Source: Flectonema sp. DT1601
Lineage: Eukaryota; Euglenozoa; Diplonemea; Diplonemida; Diplonemidae
NCBI GenBank assembly: GCA_964019425.1
Contig: OZ025795.1
Coordinates: 810,001-874,000, forward strand
DNA length: 64,000 bases
Direction: 5' to 3'
Of the stretch, positions 50,701-60,500 are shown piece by piece (within the stretch, counting starts at the first letter, position 1; the number at the start of each line of letters is the position of its first letter). Made by a program: the position numbers and the translations under genes. The notes under the pieces are model-generated. The model saw only the letters and a program-made list of their open reading frames with translations. It had not been told where the DNA came from and made no database searches.

Positions 50701-51980
50701 TATTGAGATCCCTGTTTCCCCTCAAATGACCAACAGGTTGACACTACTTTCGGATCTAGGTCGTCTGTATCAACCATATTTTGGTTACTACTTTTTCCAT
50801 TAATAAACACATGATGCCTCGCATACATGGCCACGTCTATTTTATCGTGTCGTCCTGTTGTTGTTGCTATGAGGTGCATTCCTTCTGATGAGGATTTCTT
50901 TTCAATAATTTTTATATGCTCTTGATTGAGTGCCATATATCTCTTAACACCGTGATTGTACACGTCACCATCAATTGAACTCTTTACAAGAATCGGTTGT
51001 GAATAATTCAACGGAGTAATGCAAAAAGTCTGAGCAGCTAAATGATGTGAAGCCATTGAAGCAAGCCTTATAGACGATATCCTTGTTCGTCGGCCTTTCG
51101 CATCTTCAAACGTGATAAACCGTTCCATCTGTGCGATAGCCAAATCAAAACCATGACTGTACTCTATAACTTTGTGTTGTAATGGGTTAGTCCATTCTGT
51201 ATCAGCGCCCATCTTAAACTGCATTACAGTCCAGTTTGGAAAGTTTACTAAATCAGAATTTAAAACTTCTTTTCCATGAACGATTGAAGGATTACTGTTG
51301 TATGTTCCTGCTAAGTATGTTGCTGGGTAATGCCAAGCACAGCTTCCGTCTGAACGGACCCAATCACAAGATCCGCGAACACCCATGTATCCATTGCCGA
51401 TAGAGCAAAGTGTCTCACGTAGAATTTCACGGGCTGGGTTGTAGTGAAAGTAGTGAATTTGCCAACAGGTGTCCTCAACACGGAGGGTATACAGCCATTG
51501 TAGTTGTGATATAGTCATTGACTTGTCCCAAGAAAATGCGTCTGATCCCGCAGCACGAAAATCATCTTCAACTTTTAGCGAATTCGGAGCTGATGCAACA
51601 ATCAGCCCAACATCTGAAGTATGACACGCCACGGATCCGTTTATGGTGGTCACAAAAGCAACAACTTGCTTTGGTTTAATCCCCCACGTTGATAGCGTTT
51701 TGTTTATTATTTCTTTGCTGCAATCTGTTTCGATGACCTCGTCGTACATCACATCGCAGATTAACTTCTCCGCCGGGTTGATATCTTTTTTAAATAGGAT
51801 CATCTTACACTTCTCAGATCCATATTTTATTTTTATATCACGCAACATATCCATTGCAGGTCCACCCTCACCACCCGCCTCAAAAATCAAAACCTTAAAC
51901 GACAGGACAGGAGGTTCCTTCGGCGCATCATAAAGTGATGCGGGTTTTTTATAGTCATGAACTATGGTGGGTTCCAACAT
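47733..51980 (-). CDS. GH65 disaccharide phosphorylase fused to HAD phosphatase (trehalose type)
   Basis: 1,415 aa. Residues 28-150 look like a decayed HAD/beta-phosphoglucomutase domain (VLIFEAGGEGGPAM lacks the DxD nucleophile). About 170-1010 is a glycoside hydrolase family 65 phosphorylase: FWDEVYLFP, GAMIPWQTSDKGIEETQ, GPDEYHEHV near 670 with the general acid Glu, and the phosphate loop HGSTLS near 843. About 1100-1400 is an intact HAD domain with AWLTDRDGTTNLY (DxDGT, near 1111) and SGDTTGDLPML near 1340, similar to trehalose-6-phosphate phosphatases. The phosphorylase part would split trehalose (or kojibiose/maltose) with phosphate to give glucose and a beta-hexose phosphate. The order differs from the mycobacterial OtsB1 fusion, where phosphatase precedes GH65. 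No signal peptide: cytosolic. Confidence 0.85.
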   Translation of the reverse strand: MLEPTIVHDYKKPASLYDAPKEPPVLSFKVLIFEAGGEGGPAMDMLRDIKIKYGSEKCKMILFKKDINPAEKLICDVMYDEVIETDCSKEIINKTLSTWGIKPKQVVAFVTTINGSVACHTSDVGLIVASAPNSLKVEDDFRAAGSDAFSWDKSMTISQLQWLYTLRVEDTCWQIHYFHYNPAREILRETLCSIGNGYMGVRGSCDWVRSDGSCAWHYPATYLAGTYNSNPSIVHGKEVLNSDLVNFPNWTVMQFKMGADTEWTNPLQHKVIEYSHGFDLAIAQMERFITFEDAKGRRTRISSIRLASMASHHLAAQTFCITPLNYSQPILVKSSIDGDVYNHGVKRYMALNQEHIKIIEKKSSSEGMHLIATTTGRHDKIDVAMYARHHVFINGKSSNQNMVDTDDLDPKVVSTCWSFEGKQGSQYTIEKIVSIYTSKDGDLTENSALASAKLSLVEMPFFKQVAVPHRIRWRQIWDKIDIQIKGNREAYLCQRMARMHLYHLIASFSDNNKFIDAGFTARGLTGESYRGHVFWDEVYLFPIYNATFPEASKAHLLYRTRRLEAAKDYAIEHGFKGAMIPWQTSDKGIEETQVIHYNPLSGKWDPDMSCRQRHVGIAVFYNAWKYYEATDDKEFLGGDLGILMIEIARFWASIAKLESDGYVHISGVMGPDEYHEHVLCEEGGVVDNAYTNIMVVWLLKIALQMLQSTEVLPEKSRKYLQQKSGITPDELQWWRTITQKMKVWVVNGIIQQFKGYDDLEELDWDYYRKQWGDIRRLDRILKKEGKTPDKYKLAKQADTLMLYYLLRPEEVSELLRSLGVEVKDSLEFLRANYDYYQQRTSHGSTLSYTVHAKIAFLIGYKDVQWKWFMEAANSDVFDRQYTTHEGIHCGVMAGTVDMLLSNFIGLRENKPFEYSIQPNLPPRWDIVRFNRLLKGKWYHFKITKDSVTISHQGEAVFSSNHPPASFEVSGNRVSVAPWRPVTVHYALTSLKDFYNLMCRTQVIRSDIVQRIFDGEAIDKSLVEALRYARNRLGTVPMAEGKYVLDIDADAQEIMLDLGYEISELDRDLLYITEGEEAILERMSVQYRDWNTTMNDGLQFFNFIRTQKLSAWLTDRDGTTNLYCGRYMSSIQSIYNSVWITSFAKHCCRQAAFITSAPLGGGAQNIESSLVAAENAGIISVSVNPPGQFIYGASKGRECLDADQRVRRFAMTQADSALIAAVTRELSLMLKKPRWQKFAFIGSAMQVKFGEVVIARQDVSHSISSPESASLIEEVKGVVARIDPSGSNLTIHDTGLDLEITLAKAGKTAFSKGDGLKYLNKELSMGITPTSGPVLVSGDTTGDLPMLEAAIATADPSNTFAVFVTENRSLADTVRTLCPKSLIVPTADHLVGILRLVAKQIGSAPEVCRLGSHAKL

Positions 51981-52529
51981 GCTTGTTGGGGAGGGGGGAG
52001 GAGGGTTTCTTAGCTGTGTTGTTTAAGAAAATAAAAATAATTTCAACCGCTTTGTATAAGAATAAAAAAGACTTTAAAATCTCGCATTATGGGCTCCCTT
52101 CCTAATAGATACGAACAGAATAAAAATAACAATCATTGTCATTTTCATTTTTTTTTTTTTTTTTTTGCACCAACGAAGTCGGAGAAGAAACTATTCAGAT
52201 TAAGAGCCGTTTATTTATTATGTCAAATATTATCAACAAAATATGAAGACTTGCTTTTATCTGAACGGTTTTTTTTTTCTCTTTTTTTTTTTTCTTTCTT
52301 CTAATCCCACCTACAACCTTAATTTTTTTTTTTTAATTTTTTTTTTTCCTAAAAGGAAGAAGGAGGGAAGGGAAATAACGGTGGGGAAAAAAAAGAAGGC
52401 AGCGTCTACCTACCTCACTTAATAAGAATCTAATGTTTGTCTGTTTGTTTGTTTGTTTTTAAAACGGAAACTCTCTATGTTGTTATCCAACTGAAGTGTC
52501 TGTAACCCTACTAGCTCTCAATAACATTA
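51981..52529. other. Spacer with inverted repeat A copy
   Basis: Contains a C/T-rich minus-strand stretch ending CCCCAACAAG just before the ATG at 51980 (acceptor-like), repeat A copy 6, T-runs and a TTTG tetranucleotide tract (52438-52458). Confidence 0.5.
52150..52268 (-). repeat. Repeat family A, copy 6 (inverted)
   Basis: On the minus strand it reads ATAAAAGCAAGTC, ATATTTTGTTGATA, AATAAATAAACGGCTCTTAA, TCTGAATAGTTTCTTCTCCG, the hairpin and TTGGTGC followed by an A-run of about 18. This is the clearest case of the A-tail. Confidence 0.75.
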
Positions 52530-53792
52530 TCATATTAACACTCTTTCATTGGCCTGTGACGCAGCCAGTCTTGGAGGTTGTTTCATTTTGGAAAATGGTA
52601 TAGCTTTTTCATTAATACATCCCAAATAAGATGATAAGTATTTATCTCCTTTCGTTAGACCAACGGGTCCGTTTTTCCAAATTAGGTCAAAGCCTCCAAC
52701 GCGTTCTTCAGTTCCGGTGTTTTTACGTTCAAAGTCGAGGACGTTAAGCATATCTTCGAACAGGTTAAACTTCATGTGGTAATCAGCTGGGGTCTCAGCA
52801 GAGAATGAAGGAGCACAATTGACCTCAATTAACCATGGCTTTAAGCGATCATCAACAAGAACATCAAAACCATACAATTCAAAACAATGTTTATCATTTA
52901 TCATAATTTTTTGAACAGATTGCAATGATCGTAGTACGACTTGTTGCATCTCACCAAACAGGTTATTAGTTGCTTCTTCTCCGTATGTGCTGATTAAAAA
53001 TTGTCTTAATCTTCTAATCCCCCATTTACAACCGCTATTCGTACATTTATTAGAAGTTTTCTGAATCGACGTGTTGGTCAAATGAATATAACTGTTATCG
53101 ATTTCCTTGAGGTTCATTGAGAACCGATGGTGAGAAAACCTACAAAACCCCCCTCTGTGCAACCAAACTGTCAGCGGAGAATACGAAGTCACCAGAGCAT
53201 ATAAACGTAAATCGTATTTCTTCGATGCTACAAGGTGAGGGTTTTCAATGTATCTCTGAACTACATAAGTTTCAGCTTGTTGACCTTCTTGTCTCCACTT
53301 ATGATCCTTCTTCCAATCTGATATTTGTGAAATTCTAGTAAATAAAAAGATACCCTTTCCTTGAGCCTTTCCAATAGGTTTCATAATCCAAGCCTGCTGA
53401 GGGTTTCTCTTATAGTCAACTTCGAACAGACCGTATTCCGCAGGTAGGACATATGTTTGGGGAAAGAAATCAAATTTTGATGCCTCCTGAAGTTTGTCTT
53501 CCTTCTCGAGGGTTTTTTTCATTCTCTTTAAATTTTTTATCGTTAAATCCTTCCTCGTTAATTCATAATTATTACGAAAGTGATTAACACGCTGATGATC
53601 TTCTAATCTGACATGGTCAAATACGTCTCTCATCCATTGTAAGTCAGCCCAATGTAAATCCCAATCGAGATCGGCGTCTGTTTCTCTCCAACCTCTACTT
53701 TTACAAACATCAAATACGGTGTTGTGAAGGTAGCTTCGAAATTTTATTGAAGAGACCGCCCGCCTTTCGGGGCGATCATCTTTCTTGTCCAT
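52530..53792 (-). CDS. Tubulin glutamylase, TTLL9-like
   Basis: 420 aa, close to TTLL9 (about 440 aa), covering the whole TTL/ATP-grasp domain: VLPAEYGLFEVDY, AWIMKPIGKAQGKGIFLF (ATP-binding lysine and glycine loop), ETYVVQRYIENPHLVASKKYDLRLYALV, FCRFSHHRFS, NSYIHLTNTSIQK, FELYGFDVLVDD and KPWLIEVNCAPSFSAETP with the metal-binding Glu and Asn. It would add glutamate side chains to axonemal tubulin. TTLL9 is restricted to ciliated organisms, so the cell probably has a flagellum. Confidence 0.9.
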   Translation of the reverse strand: MDKKDDRPERRAVSSIKFRSYLHNTVFDVCKSRGWRETDADLDWDLHWADLQWMRDVFDHVRLEDHQRVNHFRNNYELTRKDLTIKNLKRMKKTLEKEDKLQEASKFDFFPQTYVLPAEYGLFEVDYKRNPQQAWIMKPIGKAQGKGIFLFTRISQISDWKKDHKWRQEGQQAETYVVQRYIENPHLVASKKYDLRLYALVTSYSPLTVWLHRGGFCRFSHHRFSMNLKEIDNSYIHLTNTSIQKTSNKCTNSGCKWGIRRLRQFLISTYGEEATNNLFGEMQQVVLRSLQSVQKIMINDKHCFELYGFDVLVDDRLKPWLIEVNCAPSFSAETPADYHMKFNLFEDMLNVLDFERKNTGTEERVGGFDLIWKNGPVGLTKGDKYLSSYLGCINEKAIPFSKMKQPPRLAASQANERVLI

Positions 53793-54535
53793 TTTATTAT
53801 TAATTGTGACGATTTAATTAAGGGACTGGAATATAAAAAAATAATAGTAATAAAATTAAAAAAAAAAAAAATATACAAACTGAACAACACGACATCGAAA
53901 CTCAACAACAACATAAATAACAGATCAGACGTGAGGCAAGAGGTAGGGATGTTTTTTTCTTCTTTTTTTTTTTTTTTTCTTTTGTTGGTCGAAAAAAACA
54001 AAAAAAAAAAAAAAAAAAAAGAGAGAGAGAGAAAAAAACAATCCCCACCTTCCATGCCATGACGAGTGACAATACAATAAATGACTACAATACTACAACA
54101 AGATATCTTAAGAGGACTTAGCGAGTCTCCTCAGACGGAAATGCGGCTCTGAAAAAAATGAGAGAAACAGACCTACTTAGTTAGATTTTTATAGGTCAGT
54201 TTCTACCAACTCAGGTGCCAGTCAGAACAGATTTATTAGTTTTTTTTTATCAAAAAACAAGAGGCAAAAAAAAAAAAAAAAAAAACATAAAACAGAAGTA
54301 AACCCAAGTGTAATAAGCTGGCAGGCAGCTATTTAGACGACATGAACAAAAAGAAATGAAAAAAAATGAGAATTTTAACTTGCCTCCATAAATACAAAAA
54401 TACATAACAAGATAGGAATACAAAACAAAAAATATTACTGTTAAAGCTTACGAAGTAAATCGTTGTTAACCAAATAGAATAGTTTCTAACGGGGTAGCTG
54501 TTAATATAAAAGAGAAGTAAAGAAGATGGCAGCAT
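53793..54535. other. Spacer with homopolymers
   Basis: A-runs near 53858-53870, 54000-54020 and 54267-54286 and T-run near 53963-53978. No gene or family A-C copy seen. Confidence 0.5.
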
Positions 54536-57500
54536 CTAAACATTAAAAGCACTTCCCTTTTCACCACTACCAACTCCACCTCCACCCCTTCCAGCTCCTC
54601 TTCGCTTCTCATCTGATAGTGGACTGTAAGGTGTACTGTTGACCTCAACTTCATTATCTGGGGGTGACTTTTCATCGTCATCTTTGGCTTTAATTTTGTG
54701 AAAGAAAAAGAAAGCGATTCCACACATTATCAACATTGCTAAGATGATTAAAATAATAACCACCACCGCACTCACCCCTCCACTACTTGGGGAAGGGGTT
54801 GAGACTGTTACTTCTTGATTGGATGTTCTGTTTTATTTATTTGTTTGATAATTTATTGTAAATTCTATCTAAAAGAGAAACAAGACATACGCAGAAGGCA
54901 ATACACAAGTAGGATAATTTACTCTACCAGAAGCACATGTTCCACAAGTACTTCCACTAAACCTAATGTTGCACGTACACTGACAGAAAGTATTGTTTCC
55001 TGAAACGACAACACGAAACGAATCAGCGTTGCTATTACACTGAGCTTGAGTACATTGAACGACCAGTTGGGTAGTAGGAAGAGGTGTTTCTCCAAATGTT
55101 GTTGGAGTTGGAGTTGCTACACAACTCGGATACGTTCCAACAAAACCTGCTGCACAAGTCTCACATGTAGTACCACCAATACCTGATAGACAATTACAGA
55201 AACACTGACCATTAACATCAGTCACTTGAAGTGCCATACCACTACAGTTACTTGTGATTGTACACGTTGGTGCTGTTTGCATAAACCCTGGAGGCTCTAA
55301 GACTGTATTAATACTTTGAATTATTCCATTAGTCGCTGGTGTGTCTTGCAATACTGAAGTAAAGACAGAAAGACCGTTACTCGATTGGTGAATACCTCCT
55401 GTCTGGAAGACCATTCTATTTGAGTCAAGAGTTGGGAAAGTTCCACCTGTTGTAAAATCACTCTTTTGAACATACAACGGAACAATATGATACGCAAGAA
55501 GTTGAGATAGAAATAAAGGGTTGTTCAATAGCTGTTGAAGTCTAACTGAACCATACTGCTCAAAAGCACTATTTGATGGCGCCAATACAGAAAACGGACC
55601 ACTAGTACGCAACGTCGTTGCTAAGTTAACTCTTGACACTAAGCTGTTGAAAGTAGAAAACGAATTCCCCAACCCTTCAAGAATTTGTAACACATTCTGT
55701 GTTGGTGTTCCAATCGATTGCGGTATAAGAACAGAACTTAAGACATGAACAACGCCATTTTGTGATCCCAAATCAGGTGTTGAAATTGTACTGTTGACAC
55801 CAATTTGAATAGTTCTTCCATTTACACGAGCAGTTAGCCTCTGTCCTAACATAGTAGTTAGTTGGTTTTGAGGAAGTTCAACAGATGCGAACCCCGACTG
55901 TCCCGGATGTCTTAAGATAATATGATGTTGTAGAACGAGTCTCTGCGCAACAGTATTCCTAAGTATCCATTCTCGTACTCCAGACTGCAGAGATTGAAAT
56001 GCGAAGTTTGTTGGGGCAAATACCGTAAAAGGTCCAACATCTGCCAACATATCTAACAAACTGCCTCCATTCGGAGCTACACTCCGCTGCAACAACGATG
56101 CAAACACTGATGTCTGCTCATGAATTGACAAAGTTCTGCAAACTGTATTCGCATTGCAAAGCGGTTGAGCAGTTTCCCGTGGAGTATTCGGTACAAAACC
56201 CGACGGATTCGGGACTGGAACTGGGCCAGGAACAGTGTTTGTATTCGGTATCATGATATTTCCAGTCACATGAACTACCCCATTCGACGCGCTGTTATCA
56301 CCATCGATAATACCAGCAGATGTTAAAGTATCATAACCACCATGTAATCTTGGATATGACACACCTCCACTAATTTGATTACTTGGTACTATCTGTCCTA
56401 CTACTATTTGATGCATTAATATGTTACGAAGTTGTGCATTTTGACCTAACAGAGCAGAGCTCTGTGACATTGCAGCATTTGAAGGAGCGAATACAGTAAA
56501 AGGACCCCCATTATTACTTATCAAATCAAGAATACCCTGACCTTGAAGAAGTTGATAAAATGTAGTTGTCCTGCTATCATCACGAATAACAGCACAGACT
56601 GTATTACCAGAACACGGTTGGAATGGGGACGAAATCGGAGGAGCAGCAACAACACCAGGGATCACACCAACCATACCTGAAGGAATAAGAACCATATCCA
56701 CAATATGAAGAAATCCATTGGTGGCTGCGATATTCGGAAATTGAATTCTAGCGACATTATTGACAATCATATTTACTAATTGATTTCCACTCAGAGATCT
56801 AAAGTACAAAGGATCACCCTGTAGACTTTGAACAGTTCCTAATCTGAGTAAATCATTAGTACGAAGAGACTGTTGTTGAATAATATGATTCCTTAAGATA
56901 CGAGTTAGTTGATCTCTAGGTAGCTGTTGAAGACGTTGTATTCCATAACTAGATAAGGCACTATCAGACGGGGCTAACACTGTAATGGATGGCGAGGTAC
57001 TAAATTGTGAAATGAGACCAACCGATACTAAAAGTTGAACAAACTGTCGAAGATTTCCATAATTCCTCATAACCACATCTAAAGTTGTTGTTCCCGGTTG
57101 ATAAGGGTTTTGAGCACCAGGAGTCCCAACTGGTCCAAAATTAGGAGGTGCAGTTGGAGGAGGAAACCACTGAACTGGTCCCCAAGTACCTCCCCAAGTC
57201 GGAGGCGGCTGAGTAAATATTGGAACCCCCGGATGCCAAGTAACCGGAACCCCAACAGTCCCAGGAGGATTTGTTTGGAATAATCCATTACCTGTAGGAG
57301 ACAATACAGCATCAAGTGTGTATATGATCCCGTTGCTTGCAATAGTTCCTCCTGGATTTAATATTGTAGCGTGTGTGTTTAGAACGTTGTTTTGAAATGT
57401 CACGACTTGCGGTGTTAAAATCGTCTGAATAGACCCAGAACCAGACAGTCCTTGATGCAAACCATTAGCGACATGGTATCTCATAACGTTCACGAAATTA

Positions 57501-60500
57501 GGATCGTTACGTTGTAGAAGAAGTCCAACATCGATGTTCTGTCTTTGAAATGCGGCATCTGTTGGTGCAAACACAGTCCATGGTCCTGGTCTTTCCAATA
57601 CGTGATCAATTTGTGACTCAATCATCGCACTTATAAAAGCTCCAAACTGATTGCCGTTATTCTTTAAAGTTGTCATTATATCTCCTCGAACACTTCCTGT
57701 TGGAGGGACGCCAGGAGGTGCAGTCGCAATAGGTGTTCCGATATTACCTGTGATTGGTCGGATGACTTCATCTACGACATGAACGATACCATTTACGGCT
57801 GTCAGGTCTCTTAATCTCACAAATGTGTTTCCATTAATAAAATAACGATTGTTGAGTACAGTTGTCTGTATGGATTCACCTGATAGCGTTGGTACTGGAC
57901 TCCAACTAACTAAGTCTTGTGCTGTGTGTCTTCTGTTTATTATGTAACGAAGAAGTTCAGATCTTGACAAGGCTGTTGGAAGTAATTGCAATCCCGCATT
58001 AGAAACAGCAATTACGGTGAGACCGAAATTCTGTAAAAGCATATCTACACCCGTTCTCTGTAATGCACTGACAAAGAGAGTCAGATCTCTATCAAAACGA
58101 AGAATATCCATGACACTATTCATAAGAACAGTTGTAGGTGTTGGGACTCCAACAGGAGGAAATAACACATTCGGAATTGGTGTAGATACTGGAACCTGTC
58201 CAGGAACTGGTGCGGCAACATCACTCGGGACTAATACTTTGTCAATAATGTGAATGATACCATCACTTCCGATACGATCTGTTGCATCAACATCAGCGAT
58301 ACCATTTATAACAATATCATTTGTAACTCTACTTATACTATACACTAAATTACTACCATAAATATTAGCCAATGTCCCTGGGGAGTTAGAACGCAGGTTC
58401 GATATTGTATAGTATCCCGAGACGATGTGATTTTGGACTATTCTCACATAGTCTTGGTTTGTATATGTAGCAGTTCTGGCTAACTCTGCGTATGCTGCAT
58501 CAGAAAAAGCAAAAATAGTATAGCGATTGATGCTACTGCTGGGAATAGTTCCGAACAGATTACTTTGAAAAATCGCAGAAAACCTCCGAAGATCCTGTCG
58601 CAGTGAGATGATAGTTCTGATTGTATCTAACTGTTGGGAATTATTGTCGATTACTTGAGAGATGACGTGTAAAAGACCGTTAGACGCCTGTCTGTCCGGA
58701 AGAGTAAATCCGATAGTCGATCCTATTATTACGTTACCACCTAAAGTCTGTATCCCTGGGCTCGATGATAAAGAGCTTTGAAGTACCCTTCCTGATACCA
58801 AGTGATTCCTAACAAATTGAGTTGCTTCATTGGAATCTGTTCTTAATTGTTGTAATCTACTTCCAACAACACCAATAAAAGCAGAATCTGATGGAGCTAA
58901 CACAGTAACCTGTTGACTATTAGAGCTTAGTAAGGATATTACATTAGATCTTTGAACAATTTGATTGAATATCGTCATGTCTCCCCTTCCTTGAATTAGT
59001 TGCAAAAGAGTAACACCAGAACTGCAGATACCATTGCTGCAGGTTCCAGTAACCCCATTGAAACTACAAGAAGAACCATCAATACGAATAGATGCAACAC
59101 ACTGTCTAATACTACTACAGATACCATTATTATGACAAGATGATGGAGCTGGACATGATGAACCAGTAACTGTGCAGCTTTGAGCATTTGAGTTCGTACA
59201 AACTCCACTCTGACAACTTCCTAAGGAACACGGTGAGCCATTTTGTTTTAATGTGGCACTGCACTGTAACGTTGAGCTGCAGGTTCCAACATTGTGACAC
59301 TCAGTTGGTGTGCATTGTACTCCTTGAATTGAACAAGTTGAGCCTCCGACAGATGTACAAACACCATTCTGACATTGTCTACTTAATGAACAAGGTGAGC
59401 CATTTACTTTTACTGTTGCTACACACTGTAGAGTGTTGCTGCAGGTTCCATCATTGTGACACTCCGATGGAGCCGAACACAGCGTACCCTGGACTGAGCA
59501 GGTGTTTGAATTTACTCTTGTGCACAATCCATTCTGACACTGTCCAAGAGAACAAGGAGATCCATTTATCCTTACTGTGGCTGTGCACTGTAAGTTAGCA
59601 TTACAGATCCCGTTATTATGACATTCAGTTGGTGCAGTGCATTGAGTTCCCTGAACAACACAACTACCTCTATTAGTTGTTATACAAACACCATTCTGAC
59701 ACTGACCTAATGAACATGAGAATCCATTAGGTCTCAATGTAGCAACGCATTGAAGTGAAGCACTACAAGTACCAACATTGTGACACTCAGAAGGAGCGTT
59801 ACATTGAACTCCTTGAACTGTACAGGTAGTAGAGCTAACTGAAGTACAAACACCTCCAACACATTGTCTATTAAGTGAACAAGGTGATCCATTTATTCTA
59901 ATTGAAGCAATGCATTGAGAATTAGCACTACAAGTACCAACATTGTGACACTCAGAGCGCGTACATTGACTTCCCTGAACAGCGCAATTTCCAGCAGTTG
60001 TCGCGGTACAAATACCATTCTGACAGAATCTATTTAGCGAACATGGAATACCATTTGATTTCACAGTTGCAATGCATCGTAAAGTTGAATCACAGAGTCC
60101 GATGTTGTGGCACTCCGAGGGAGCGTTACACTGATTCCCTTGAACAGTACAACCTCCAGAAGATGATGTTGATGTACAAACACCATTCTGACATTGTCTA
60201 TTGAGAGAGCATCTTGTTCCAGAAGTCTTTACTGTTGCTACACATTGTAATGAAGAGCTACAAACACCAAAGTTATGACATTCAGAAGGTGGGTTGCATT
60301 GCGTTCCTTGAAGTGTACAAGTATTTGTATTAGTTGGAGTAGTGCAAACACCATTCTGACATTGTCTATTCTGTGAACAGGGTGATCCATTTGTTTTTAA
60401 TGAAGAAACACATTGCAGATTACTATCACAGGTTCCAATGTTATGACACTCTGAAGTAGCTGAACATTGAACACCCTGAAGTGTACAAGCAGTAGTAGAA

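Noticed and set aside
47733-51980. Bacterial contamination because of the GH65-HAD gene
   Set aside because: Codon use and base composition resemble its neighbours and it lies inside the same one-strand array with eukaryotic genes on both sides.
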